From Pomphorhynchus laevis (taxonomy: Eukaryota > Acanthocephala > Palaeacanthocephala > Echinorhynchida > Pomphorhynchidae), in NCBI GenBank assembly GCA_012934845.2, contig WNNJ02001593.1, positions 170,768 to 234,767 on the forward strand: 64,000 nucleotides of DNA, given 5' to 3'. Below are positions 22,554-33,749 of this stretch, piece by piece. How positions within the stretch are numbered: position 1 is the first letter of the stretch; each line of letters begins with the position of its first letter. Position numbers and translations under genes: made by a program. The notes beneath the pieces were generated by a model, which searched no databases, was not told where the DNA came from, and saw only the letters and a list, made by a program, of their open reading frames with translations.

Positions 22554-22760
22554 AAATAACATACAATAAATAACATACACAAATTACAATCGACTTTCCA
22601 GCAGTCATCCCGAGATACAAGGGCTCTGACTAGTGTGCATATTGAGTTTAAACTATCTTGATACCCATTAACTACTTACAATCATATTACACAAATTATA
22701 ATTGAAATTCTTAGCTGCTAACTAACAAATACTTACATTACTTACACTGAGGGAGTGGCA

Positions 22761-25700
22761 ATGCCTCGTGGCAAACCGTCTACAAGTAGACCATGCTGCT
22801 CATGTAACACTGATGCAGCAAGATGCAAAGGTTGCCGGTGCGCAAAAGCAGGCTCGAACTGCATAAACTGCAGAGCTCCGAACTGTACTAGAAAGACGAA
22901 AACTGTATACAATGACCCTGTTCATCAACCTAGAGCAAATACTACCGATAAAGTGCTAGAAATGCATAATGCAACAAACGTCGATTCTATCGCCGAAGTC
23001 TCGAGCGCGTGTGCCTTGTCACCAATCAATTATGCTACCAATCAGAATCTATTTTGGAGCACTGGTTTTACGAAGGTAATAAAATGGATCCCAAATCATT
23101 TTGCGCTTCCCAAATGTGGCGCCAGTCAGAAATTTATTGATCTTTTGAGTGAATGTTTCGAATATTTCAATCAGTCAAATGTATGCGCATACGATCCTCT
23201 AGTTCGATCTACTATGCTATGTCAACTGCTATTGCAGAGGCCGCCAACGCGGAAGGTTAACTTACTACGAAAAACCCTAGAAAGAAGATTAACATTACTC
23301 AAAGATTTGAAACTTAACGAACTTATGTCCGAAGCATCCTACCTACAGAAAATGAGAAAGGATAACATTGAAAATAAAAAGCTACCAGAATCTTTCGTGA
23401 TCGAGAAAACAGTTAAATTGATTAAATCTGGAAAATACGGAAAGACATCAAGGTTGCTAGACAAAGGACAATACTCAGGAGTTTTGGCTGCTGGAACAAT
23501 AATTCAAGGCAAAACGGTACTCGAAAAATTAGAAGAACTCCACCCAAGAGCCTCTACGGTGAACGAAGAATACCTTCTGAAAGAAAAAATGGCTGGTTGT
23601 GTGGATCATCACGACACAAGGTTTTTCGATATCACACCTGATGATATAATTAAAGCGTCCAAAAGTACCAAGGGATCTGCCGGGCCTTCGGGAGTATGTG
23701 CAGATGAGTGGCGTAAATTTCTAACAATACATGGATTAGCCTCAAAACGTCTTGCCGCAGCGATATGCGGATTTGTAATAAAGATTTCAAGCGAAAAGTT
23801 AAATCCAGTAGCGTTACAAGCGTTCACAGTCAGTCGCCTTATACCGCTGGAAAAGCATAATGGGATTAGACCCATTGGAGTAGGAGAAGTATTGAGACGG
23901 ATTGCGGGACGTACCGTGTTGTCATTTATTGGAAAAGATGTTAGGAGTGTATGTGGTTTTACGCAACTTTGTGCAGGCCAAAGATGTGGAACAGAGATTG
24001 CTATTCACACGATTCGAGATGCGTTTAGTCAATCTTCTGATGAATGCATCTTACTAATAGATGCAACCAATGCCTTTAATAACTGCAACCGAAAAATGGC
24101 ACTGGAAAATATGAAATTCATCTGTCCCGCAATGTCGACGATATTGCACAATACCTACATTCAACCTTCGATGCTGGTGGTGGATAACTCAATATTAAAA
24201 TCAACAGAAGGTTTCATACAAGGAGACCCTCTCGCCATGGCAGCATTCGCTGCAGCCTCGATGCCACTAATTGGAAAACTAAAACAAGTAGCTCCAAACG
24301 CTAAACACTGTTGGTACGCCGATGATGGAGCGTGTGTGGGCAAACCAAGCGATATAAATAAGGTATGGAAAGAGCTTAACCGAATAGGACCCGCGTTTGG
24401 ATTCATAACAAATTCATCAAAATGTACTGTATTGACAGGCAAAACCTGTAATATTGATTGTCTGGATGAACTCGCGGATGATGGTGTAGATATTCGATGC
24501 GATGGAATCAAATACCTTGGGAGCATGATTGGGCTCGAACAATATGTTGAAACCGAGATAATCAACAAAGTAACGAATTGGTCAGGTCAAATAAAAAAGC
24601 TAAAACAGATTGCCGATAGAGACGCCTTCGCCGGATACACTTTGCTAATCAAAGCTTTGCTACACAAATTTTCATACATTCTTAGAACATGTGAAGTAGC
24701 AGATTGTCTTCTAATACCTTTAAAGAATGCGATACTTCATAATCTTTTGCCGGGAATGCTGGGAATCAACAGCCTCGACGATGAGTCAAGTAGAATAGTA
24801 GCTTTACCATGCAGATATGGAGGACTTGGTATAGTCGACTATACTCAAGAATGCTATAATGAATACGAGAAATCACGCATGATGTATAGGGCTAGTGTAG
24901 ATAGAGACCACTCAGAAGTTCCCCTAGAAACGTCTCAGCATAATGTAGTCAAGCAGATAAGAGAAATGAACATAATAAAGTTTAACAGAATAGTGACGGA
25001 GATTACTAGTAACTCTAAAAATGATTTAAAGACAATTTTATGGAATGCCAGCATGAAAGGTGCCTACTCGTGGTTAACAGCAGGGTTTGTTGAGGGTTTG
25101 TTCATATCCTCCTCAGAATTCCACGACGCGATTTCAATAAGATACGAGTGGAAACCGAATCGCTATTTGGGTGAGTGTGCGTGTGGAGTGTCTCTAACAA
25201 CAATACACGCACTTTCATGCAAGACAGGCTGTTTCAACTTCATTCGTCACAACAGTGTCGCTAACGAGATTGCTAGATCACTCAAGGAAACCTGTCGACT
25301 CGTATGTACAGAACCAGTATTGCTCCCGGTTCCAGACACAGTCATTTTTGAATCTCAAGCCACATCACGGGACAGAGAGGCAAGATCAGACATAAGATGT
25401 ACTGGCCTCTTCGGGAATCTGACGGAGCGGTCCTTTATGGACGTATGCGTTTTCAACAACTTAGCGCCGTCTTATTCCTTGGATACAATGAAGGATCCCT
25501 TCAAGTACCATGAAAATCGGAAGCAGGCAAAATATACAGAGCGGATTGCGAAAATAGAAAATGCTTCGTTTCACCCGTTGATTTTCTCAACTGTTGGTGG
25601 TATTGGAAAGATAGCGGACTCGATACTTAAGCGCATATCTTCACTTAAAGCGAGCAACAACAACCTTTCATATCCCGATTTGATCCGTCAAGAAAGAGCC

Positions 25701-25799
25701 AGGATTTCACTCCTTATTATAAAATCCACATCGATGGCTATGCGAAACAGGTATCAAGAACCAGGAACTCTAATTCACGATAAGGACGCACCACTCTAA
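22761..25799 (+). CDS. Intact family A LINE polyprotein: CXC-like + RT + CCHC + REL (1012 aa)
   Basis: The start at 22761 is chosen because A5 and A7 also begin MPRG-K/Q; an upstream in-frame GTG lies at 22755. Residues ~12-47 are a cysteine cluster (CCSCNTDAARCKGCRCAKAG, then CINCRAPNC). RT spans roughly 290-620: GSAGPSG ~303, RLIPLEKHNGIRPIGVGE, LIDATNAFN ~431 (motif A), IQGDPLAM ~486 (motif B) and WYADD ~518 (motif C). A CCHC finger (CACGVSLTTIHALSC) lies at ~804 and IRHN at ~827. The endonuclease-like core EARSDIRC ... RSFMDVCVFN is at ~873-895. Finger-RHN-REL order matches R2-group LINEs, and the N-terminus does not. It probably mediates target-primed reverse transcription. The clade name is unknown to me. 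Confidence 0.9.
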   Translation: MPRGKPSTSRPCCSCNTDAARCKGCRCAKAGSNCINCRAPNCTRKTKTVYNDPVHQPRANTTDKVLEMHNATNVDSIAEVSSACALSPINYATNQNLFWSTGFTKVIKWIPNHFALPKCGASQKFIDLLSECFEYFNQSNVCAYDPLVRSTMLCQLLLQRPPTRKVNLLRKTLERRLTLLKDLKLNELMSEASYLQKMRKDNIENKKLPESFVIEKTVKLIKSGKYGKTSRLLDKGQYSGVLAAGTIIQGKTVLEKLEELHPRASTVNEEYLLKEKMAGCVDHHDTRFFDITPDDIIKASKSTKGSAGPSGVCADEWRKFLTIHGLASKRLAAAICGFVIKISSEKLNPVALQAFTVSRLIPLEKHNGIRPIGVGEVLRRIAGRTVLSFIGKDVRSVCGFTQLCAGQRCGTEIAIHTIRDAFSQSSDECILLIDATNAFNNCNRKMALENMKFICPAMSTILHNTYIQPSMLVVDNSILKSTEGFIQGDPLAMAAFAAASMPLIGKLKQVAPNAKHCWYADDGACVGKPSDINKVWKELNRIGPAFGFITNSSKCTVLTGKTCNIDCLDELADDGVDIRCDGIKYLGSMIGLEQYVETEIINKVTNWSGQIKKLKQIADRDAFAGYTLLIKALLHKFSYILRTCEVADCLLIPLKNAILHNLLPGMLGINSLDDESSRIVALPCRYGGLGIVDYTQECYNEYEKSRMMYRASVDRDHSEVPLETSQHNVVKQIREMNIIKFNRIVTEITSNSKNDLKTILWNASMKGAYSWLTAGFVEGLFISSSEFHDAISIRYEWKPNRYLGECACGVSLTTIHALSCKTGCFNFIRHNSVANEIARSLKETCRLVCTEPVLLPVPDTVIFESQATSRDREARSDIRCTGLFGNLTERSFMDVCVFNNLAPSYSLDTMKDPFKYHENRKQAKYTERIAKIENASFHPLIFSTVGGIGKIADSILKRISSLKASNNNLSYPDLIRQERARISLLIIKSTSMAMRNRYQEPGTLIHDKDAPL

Positions 25800-25984
25800 G
25801 TCGATTTGTACGATCAACTCCCTTTGAACTAAAAATTCAGTTTTTGAATTGTCACTTTGGACCCATTAGAGGGTAACCTTTAAGCTGTCTTATTTTTGAA
25901 TAATTTATATTATTAAAAAAAATAATAATAAATTATTACATATTAATAATTATAATATATTTTATAAATATAACATATTTTATA

Positions 25985-27104
25985 AATATAACATATATAT
26001 GTTATAATAATTATAACGCCTATCTAACAAAAATTAAACCATCAAATAAATATAAATATATGGATAAAATTGAATTAATAGAATCCTTAAATATTTTGAT
26101 AAATCAAAATTATTTAAAAGTAGGGACATCTATATTTAGACAAGTAAAAGGTGTTCCAATGGGTGGTAATAGTAGCCCAATTATAGCTGACTTTTTTTTA
26201 AGCTTTATAGAATATGAATTTGTTCATAACTGTGTAAAAACTAAATCTAAACAATATAAATATATGAAATATATGTTTCGATACATTGATGATATATGTG
26301 TATTTAATTCTAATAATTTTTATTCAATTAGTGAGCACATTTATCCAAAAAGCCTTATTCTTAACAAAACCAATATTAATGATAAAGATAATGTATATCT
26401 AGATATGAACATTAAATTAACATTAACTAAAACTACTATTAATTTATATCGTAAAGATGACATATTTAAATTTGCAAGAAACATATTTTTGCATGAGCAT
26501 TCATGCATACCATATAATATAAAATATAATACATTAAATAATGAAATTTTAAGAATTGCAACAATGTGTAATGATATTGGCTTTCTTCAAAACCATTTAA
26601 ATAATTAAATAGATACATATTTTAAACTAGGTTACTATAAAAATAACATCAAGCAGAAAATAGTAAAATATATAAATCAACACAATAATATAAAGAATAA
26701 ATTTAAACTCTTAAGTGGCAAATTTTTATGGATGGATAATAAATAACATACTTTGTATTAGAATAAGATACTAGATAGTTATTTCAGAGGAAATACATCA
26801 TTAGCATGTATTTGGCCGCGCTGCTATGTTGTGTAGAGGAGTTAGGGGCCGAAACCTGATAGCATAGCAGTTCCTCCTGATGACCTCAAATCCTTATTCT
26901 GATAAAACGTCTGTTATTTGTCAGTCAATTCATAAACTTTTATTTTAAATTTCTATTTTTTATTTTAACTTGATTTAAATTATAGAAAATCTAAAAACAA
27001 TTAATAATTTTATTATTTAATTATTAAATTTTAATTTAGCATTATTATGTTTTGTTTATTTTATAATTATATTAAATACGTAGACTCAGTTAGCTGATTT
27101 AATT
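25985..27104 (+). mobile_element. Penelope-like element P2, 3' (right) piece
   Basis: After A6 the P2 RT resumes and is open from 26060 to 26608: [20 protein letters not shown] (motif B), [10 protein letters not shown] (motif C), [18 protein letters not shown] and [15 protein letters not shown] tail (here [11 protein letters not shown]). A stop at 26606 truncates the last ~40 residues. The 3' region carries the conserved structured segment (26775-26890) and ends at AGTTAGCTGATTTAA (~27089-27103), beyond which Q1 sequence resumes. Confidence 0.88.
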
Positions 27105-27700
27105 TATCAGTCAGGAGTATATAGCATCAACCAGGGTACATTAGTAAATAGTGATAATACATCTGCGTTAATTAGGTGACAATCGTGATTCAGATTCTTA
27201 ACTCGAGTCTCAAAATCAGGTCCGTCTTTAATGGATGCATCAATCATACCCATGTGCAGCTGTAGTTTTTTATTAACTAATTTTGCTAGTTTATGACTAA
27301 AGCTGTTGTACGAGGCGATGACTGGTTGTACGGAACGAACAGATTTATGCACTTTAGGAAGCAAATACATAAATGAAGGTTAAGCATTACTAGATCTAAT
27401 GAGTCTATAGTCCGAAAGAGTTATTTTTTCGGCTTTGTTAAGCATATACTTGTTAAATTTTCTTTTCATTGAATTAGTAGGATCTATTGAAATAGGGGTA
27501 AATTGACCACCTTTCAGTACTTCTTCACCGAATTTAATGTAATCATTGTGATCCGGCACCACCATTGCTTTTCCTTTGTCTGGTCGGCATATAGCTAGAT
27601 TATCGTTGTTGCGTAGTTCTTTTAAAGAATTGATCACAGATCTGTCGAAATTATAGACTAAACGAGTTGACGAATAATTACATATTCATGTAATTAGCAT
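27104..27700 (-). mobile_element. Canonical Penelope Q1, 5' half
   Basis: Frames 27637-27380 and 27370-27107 (minus) encode ICRPDKGKAMVV, LSDYRLIRSS, YLLPKVHKSVRSVQPVIAS (the Penelope K-x-H-K motif), LAKLVNKKLQ and NADVLSLFTNVP (motif A). It stops exactly where P2 begins, and the following part of the RT is found at 22010 on the other side of P2, in the same orientation. Q1 is therefore the oldest layer of the nest. The 5' end is not complete in the window. Confidence 0.86.
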
Positions 27701-27710
27701 AAGACTGGAT

Positions 27711-28713
27711 GATTAAATCAGCTAACTGAGTCTACGTATTTAATATAATTATAAAATAAACAAAACATAATAATGCTAAATCAAAATTTAATAATTAAAT
27801 AATAAAATTAAAAATTGTTTTCAGATTTTCTATAATTTAAATCAAGTTAAAAAAAATAAAATAAAAATAAAATTTAAAATAAACGTCATTTTTATGAATT
27901 GACTAATAAATAACAGACGTTGTATCAGAATAAGAATTAGAGGTCATCAGGAGGAACTGCTATGCTATCAGGTTTCGGCCCCTAACTCCTCTACCCAACA
28001 TAGCAGCGGGGCCAAATACATGCTAATGATGTATTTCCTCTGAAATAACTATCTAGTATCTTATTCTAATGCAAAGTATATTATTTATTATCCATCCATA
28101 AAAATTTGCCACTTAAGAGTTTAAATTTATTCTTTATATTATTGTGTTGATTTATATATTTTACTATTTTCTGCTTGATGTTATTTTTATAGTAACCTAG
28201 TTTAAAATATGTATCTATTAAATTATTTAAATGATTTTGAAGAAAGCCAATATCATTACATATTGTTGCAATTCTTAAAATTTCATTATTTAATGTATTA
28301 TATTTTATATTATATGGTATGCATGAATGCTCATGCAAAAATATGTTTCTTGTAAATTTAAATATGTCATCATTTACGATATAAATTAATAGTAGATTTA
28401 GTTAATGTTAATTTAATGTTCATATCTAGATATACACCTTCTTTATCATTAATATTGGTTTTGTTAAGAATAAGGCTTTCTGTATAAATGTGCTCACTAA
28501 TTGAATAAAAATTATTAGAATTAAATACACATATATCATCAATGTATCGAAACATATTTCATATATTTATATTGTTTAGATTTAGTTTTTACACAGTTAT
28601 GAACAAATTCATATTCTATAAAGTTTAAAAACAAGTCAGCTATAATTGGGCTACTATTACCACCCATTGGAACACCTTTTACTTGTCTAAATATAGATGT
28701 CCCTACTTTTAAA
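27711..28713 (-). mobile_element. Penelope-like element P3, 5'-truncated
   Basis: Family P 3' end (from GATTAAATCAGCTAACTGAG at 27711), structured segment 27938-28052, C-terminal frame 28338-28081 and RT motif C frame 28555-28370 ([10 protein letters not shown]), cut at motif B near 28713. It is nearly identical to P1 over its length, so young, but a few indels (for example near 28370) break the frame. It sits between Q1 and LINE C. Confidence 0.9.
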
Positions 28714-28734
28714 TAGATCTACTTTAAATTGATC

Positions 28735-30960
28735 TTCTGGGAAACATTATTAGATGGTGAAAGATCAACATAAGATAGATCCTGAACAAGCAAGCTTGAG
28801 TTTAAGTTTTTACCAGTATCGGATGGAAATGAAGATGTTTGTCAGATTGGTGAACGATGGTCAACACTCAAGAACGCACTATATTCTTCGGCTCATGATA
28901 TTCTTCCTTATTGCAAAAGTCGTAGGAACGATTGGATAAGTGCAACATCTATAATGATCTCCGAACAAAGAAAGTTAAGCATGGCTGCAGGAAATAACGT
29001 AGAGACGACCACTCTTACTCGTAAATTACGCGCCAGTATACGTCATGATAAAGAGGAATACTGGACAAAACTTTCAAACCAAGCCCAAAAGGCAGCTAAC
29101 AATGGTAATGCGCGTAAGTTCTTTGGTCTCATAAGAAGATATTACACACCTACACAGCAGAGTGCAGTCATAGGGTTGTGGAATATCGATATGTCACATA
29201 AAATATTCGAAAAGTCTGCACGGTTAGAACGCTGGAGAGCTCATTTTACAAATCTTTACAAGAGGACAGACACTTCAACAAACTCATGTAGTAATGACAA
29301 ATCCTGGAGTCGCCAAGTATGTACTATGCATACAGAAGTGTTAGAAATCGACGGCAACCCCCCATCAAGTATTGAGGCCAGTCAAATAATTAATACACTG
29401 AAATGCGGAAAATCTGCGGGACATGATCAAATACATCCAGAATTTCTCAAATATGGTGGTCCTAAAGTTGTCAAATATTTGACCGATTTGTTCCAATGTA
29501 TCTGAAATCGCAATCAAGTTCCCATGGACTGGCAAACTTCAGTTATAATTCCAATACTGAAGAAGGGGGATGCTTCATTATGCTCGAATTATCGACCCAT
29601 ATTCCTTTTACCTGTAGTATATAAAATCATGGAAGGCATAATTCTGAACAGAATTAGGCCGTTACGGCAAATTCAAACAAGAGAAAATCAAGCTGGATTT
29701 AGACCAAATCGAGGATGCATTGATCATATATTCACCCTTCGCGTTCTGATGGTTCCGTCAAGAGTATCAACAACCGTTAATATTACTATTTTTGGATTTC
29801 GAGTCGGCGTTTGACCAAGTTAATCGACTATTCATCTGGAAGCTCCTCCATACCTTAGGCATTCCTAAACACCTGTGTGAACTTATCGGTGCAATGTATG
29901 AAAATACTGTGTCAGTCGTGCGCGAATACGGTTGTACTGGAATTCCGTTTCCTGTCAGTACAGGTGTTTGACAGGGGGGAGTACTATCACCAGAACTATT
30001 CAACATTCTCATCGATCATCTCCTATGGGAAACGCTCGACCTGCACAGTGAAGGTATACGCCTGCATCCGAGCAATATGCTGCTTTCTGATCTGACGTAC
30101 GCGGATGATGTAGTCGTACTGTCATTGTGGATCATTTTAGAATCATTTGAGGGTGCGCAACGTACAGCAACCCGCATAGGCGAGACAGCAAAGAAATATG
30201 GGTTATTCCTTAACTTACCGAAATGTAAACTACTCGCCATAAACTCCCCTCCGTGCTCAGTTATTATTGATGGTATAACTATTGAACAGGTACAATCTTT
30301 CACCTATCTTGGATCAGTGTTTTCCGTAGACTGCCGATGTGACTACGACATTCGAAGCCGGATAATAAAGGCTGGTTTCGCCTTTTCGCGTCTAAACTCC
30401 CTCTGGCGTGATACTAATGTATCTATTAAAACAAAGATCCGAATATATTCATCTATTGTTCGTCCAGTACTACTGTATGGATCCGAGTGCTGGCCTGAGA
30501 AACTTACAACAAATAATCAACTTGCTGTTTTTGAGCGACGATGTCTACGTAGAATTGCAAAAGTCAATCCACTCGATAATGTATCGAACGCAGAAGTGTA
30601 TTCTCGATGTTCACTCGACGTCTCCGTGTCTGATTTGATTCGGAAAAATAGACTGCGCTATCTTGGCCATGTACTTCGGATGCAAAGAGATAGACTCCCA
30701 AAGTTATCTCTGTATTTGGACCCGGAAGAATCCTGGCGACGCCCCAGAGGCGGTGTTCGTAAGAATCTAAAGAGAACGATCGAAGACAATGCCAAGAAAA
30801 TACTATTCAGCTACTCGAACATTGGCTGGCGGAGATTTAAAATAATATGGAGACAAGAACCGGGAATGGTGACTCAGAATCGATTGTCCTGGACTCATTT
30901 TGCTACTTCACTTTGATTTGACTTTATTTTCGTCTTCTTGATGTTGTAACTCACGATCTG
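28735..30960 (+). mobile_element. LINE family C (RTE-like), 5'-truncated RT + C-terminal domain
   Basis: Frames 28954-29505 and 29524-29814 encode the pre-RT helix region, SAGHDQIHPEFLKYGG, TSVIIPILKKGD, SNYRPIFLLPVVYKIMEGII and ENQAGFRPNRGCIDHIFTLR. Motif A (around FLDFESAFDQVNR, ~29790) and motif B (~29970) are in shifted frames. The frame 30077-30916 carries LTYADDVVVL (motif C), LPKCKLLAINSPP, FTYLGSVFS, RPVLLYGSECWP and RYLGHVLRMQRDRLPKLSLY, a C-terminal module typical of RTE-clade LINEs. The EEP endonuclease is missing. Several stops and frameshifts are present. Confidence 0.85.
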
Positions 30961-31049
30961 TAAGGTCTAGTGGTTTAATAATAATTTGGATGTATGCATA
31001 TTTAACACACTTGCACCTTCCTACATCGAGAAGTCACCGACCATGAGTC

Positions 31050-31475
31050 AGACATACCACGCGAACAAAAAATTGCAAAATATCCCAGCGCATTGTAGAG
31101 ATTGAACGCTCGATATTCATCCCACTTACCTTTTCAACTGCTGGAGGAATTGGTTTCGAAGCGCATAAGTTACTTAAATGGATCGCACATCAAAAAGCAA
31201 TAAGACACAAAACCAGTTACTCGGCCTCTATCTCGATAATTAGGTGTAGAGTGAGCATTGCACTTGCTCAAGTAGCGTCGATGTATATACACGCTACACG
31301 AATACCTATACGTGAGCAACTACATAGCAGAAGAGCTCAACACACAAATATACAATCGCAGGAATTCGGATCTTTCGGAAGCCAAGAATTCGATTGATAT
31401 TCAATAAAACAATATAACAACAGATCAATGTTTTGATTTTGTGAGCTATCGGCTCATTTGCGGGAACCTACAGTT
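31050..31475 (+). mobile_element. LINE family A, 3'-end fragment A13
   Basis: Decayed frames give FIPLTFSTAGGIGFEAHKLL, SIIRCRVSIALAQVASMY and IHATRIPIREQ, matching the last ~110 residues of A5/A6. It ends with the GCTC-ATTTGC-GGGA hairpin and AACC (31451-31469). That 3' end is nearly identical to the end of the D1 LINE (2207-2224). Confidence 0.75.
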
Positions 31476-31630
31476 TTGATTATTAGTATTTTGTTATTTT
31501 TAACTAACATAATTTTTAAAAAAAAATTAATTATTATTAATTTATTATTATATATATATTTTTTAATTTTTTATTTATTTTTTATTTATTTTTTATTTTT
31601 TTATTTTGACTATTTAAGTATTTTTACACA
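31474..31630. repeat. AT-rich low-complexity tract between two converging A 3' ends
   Basis: Almost pure A/T with TTTTTATT-type runs. It separates the 3' end of A13 (plus) from the 3' end of A7 (minus), so it probably consists of the two elements' tails. Confidence 0.7.
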
Positions 31631-32990
31631 TTTAAGGTTACCCACGAATGGGTCAATTCAGTTCCTAAAGAATAAAAAATAATGACTGTAATGTGGGAGA
31701 ACCGGGTGAAATCTAGTAGATCGCGGAGCCCGAAGACTCGCGGATGCTGCACGCACTATGGTGAAGTTGATTTTTCTTCTCATGTTGGTTATTACCTCGT
31801 GGTAATTAAGATGATTTCCATGAGCTATCTTGCTTGCGATCGTTTTCAGAACAATGTTTGCCTTGTTGCCAATGCCACCGGATGTAGAGAATACTAGAGG
31901 GATGAAACCACTGTGTTCGACATTAGTTATACGTTCTTCGTATTTGGCAATTTTTCGTGCCTCGTTGTAATCGAAAGCTGATACATGGGTTCTGTTTTGG
32001 TAAGATTGATCATAAAAAGAAAATATATTAACGTCAAAAATCGTTCGCTCAAATCTATCTCCAAACAGTACCGAACATACAATATCAAGTCGCGCGTTTT
32101 CATCACGAGTGGTCGTATTCCTTGTAAATGGCACGTGATCAGAGACACTGGATAACAGAGGTACAATTGCGATACAAGAACAAATGTCAGACAGGGACCT
32201 AGCAATTACGTCACGAACAGCATTATGACGAATCGTAGGCAAACCTCCTCGTTTACAAGCTAAAGTGTGAGTGGTGTCCATCTTATTTCCGTAACTGCAC
32301 TCAGGATATGGCAAATTTGTGGGAGTCCATCCGTATCGACATCATAATGCATCCTCGAACTCAAAAGAGCTTAAATGGAATTTTTCAGATTGAATCGGTA
32401 AGGAGCTTAACCATGAAGACGCACCTTTGACTGATGCGTGTGCAATTGAATTTACCTCAACGGTATTCATTTGCGTAAGTGCAAGTTGTAACTTGTCTTC
32501 AAATTCCTGTTCACGACGACTTGAGACACTTCGCAATATTGCTGTCTGAAGTTGATTTAGTGCATCTCCTGTAAGACCAGAATCATAAGTAGCACAGAGA
32601 GAGTAAGGGTACCTGTCGTTGATAAATCTCGCTCGCTGACTTCCATTGACGCAATTCCGGTTTTAGGCAGGTGGGAGCCAATCCGTTCGCTTGCATTTGC
32701 TGAGTCTGACAGTTGTATGCGTCCGCATGTGTTCGTACATCCTGGTGCTCTGCAGTTCGTACATTGTCTTTTGGATTTTACACACTTACAGCCGACGCAT
32801 TTTGCGCTTTGACCATTGCAGCTACAACAAAGTAAAACTGTCGACGTTTTACCGCGTGGCATTATCCAGTAATCGTATGATAAGGTGTTTTTGATTGACA
32901 GGCAATTTTTCGATTGTATGTTATTTATTGCAAGTAGTTAATTATTAAGAAAGATAAACTAGTGACCGAACCAAGGAATTTTTTTGAGCC
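31630..32990 (-). mobile_element. LINE family A copy A7, internally deleted (no RT)
   Basis: The 5' end is present: frame 32862-32557 starts MPRGKTSTVLLCCSCNG with the CXC-like cluster (CVGCKCVKSKRQCTNCRAPGC). The frame then fails, and 32536-32342 already encodes the post-RT linker (GASSWLSSLPIQSEKFHLS). 32314-31658 gives CSYGNKMDTTHTLAC, TIRHNAVRDVIA, ARLDIVC...RTIFDVNIF and the C-terminal tail. About 700 residues covering the whole RT are missing, so the N-terminal domain is joined nearly directly to finger and REL. The 3' hairpin is at 31635-31653. This resembles a non-autonomous deletion derivative. Confidence 0.85.
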
Positions 32991-32999
32991 AATTTATAT

Positions 33000-33540
33000 T
33001 GGCTTTCTTCAAAATCATTTAAATAATTTAATAGATACATATTTTAAACTAGGTTACTATAAAAATAACATCAAGCAGAAAATAGTAAAATATATAAATC
33101 AACACAATAATATAAAGAATAAATTTAAACTCTAAAGTGGCTAATAAATAATATACTTTGTATTAGAATAATAAATAATATACTTTGTATTAGAATAAGA
33201 TACTAGATAGTTATTTCAGAGGAAATACATCATTAGCATGTATTTGGCCCCGCTGCTATGTTTGGTAGAGGAGTTAGGGGCCGAAACCTGATAGCATAGC
33301 AGTTCCTCCGAATGACCTATAATTCTTATTCTGATACAACGTCTGTCATTTATTAGTTAATTCATAAAAATGACGTTTATTTCAAATTTCAAATTTTTAT
33401 TTTAACTTGATTTAAATTATAAAAAATCTTAAAAAAATTATTTATTTTATTATTTAATTATTAAATTTTAATTTGGCATTATTATGTTTTGTTTATTTTA
33501 TAATTATATTAAATACGTATACTCAGTTAGCTGATTTGAT
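33000..33540 (+). mobile_element. Penelope-like element P4, 3' fragment
   Basis: It starts at GGCTTTCTTCAAAATCATTT (family P C-terminus) and ends at AGTTAGCTGATTTGAT. It includes the structured segment at 33208-33320 and a short internal duplication (AATAATATACTTTGTATTAG, twice at 33147-33195). It is inserted between A7 and A8. Confidence 0.88.
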
Positions 33541-33749
33541 TTGCTTATTTTGTAATCTGTATATGTTGATGATTTCCGAATCCTATCGTCTCTCGCTAAG
33601 TAGATGGATAATTTGTGATTATCCATCTGTGATTAAATCTGTGATTTTTTTCTGTGTATCTCGATGTATGTTATTGATTGTATGTATATTATATTGTGTG
33701 TTTAAGCTGTAATTTATTTTTCTTCTATTATAATAATATTATTATACAA

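Larger units (their letters stand above)
22150..25980 (+). mobile_element. LINE family A copy A6, apparently full length with intact ORF
   Basis: A6 sits inside P2. Left of it P2 stops at ATATTCGGAAAA (~22142), and right of it P2 resumes at AACATATATATGTTATAATA (~25987). Both junctions lie in copies of the AT-rich string AACATATTTTATAAATAT, so they look like a target duplication, though low complexity prevents an exact call. The 5' UTR is ~600 bp with an 11-bp tandem array. The single ORF is 22761-25799. The 3' UTR is short, with the ACCC-ATTAGA-GGGT hairpin (25859-25879) and a TAA/ATT-rich tail. It is the youngest layer of the nest. Confidence 0.88.

Noticed and set aside
22755-22760. GTG start six bases upstream of the A6 ATG
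   Set aside because: Sibling copies start at the ATG of MPRG, and GTG starts are not expected here.
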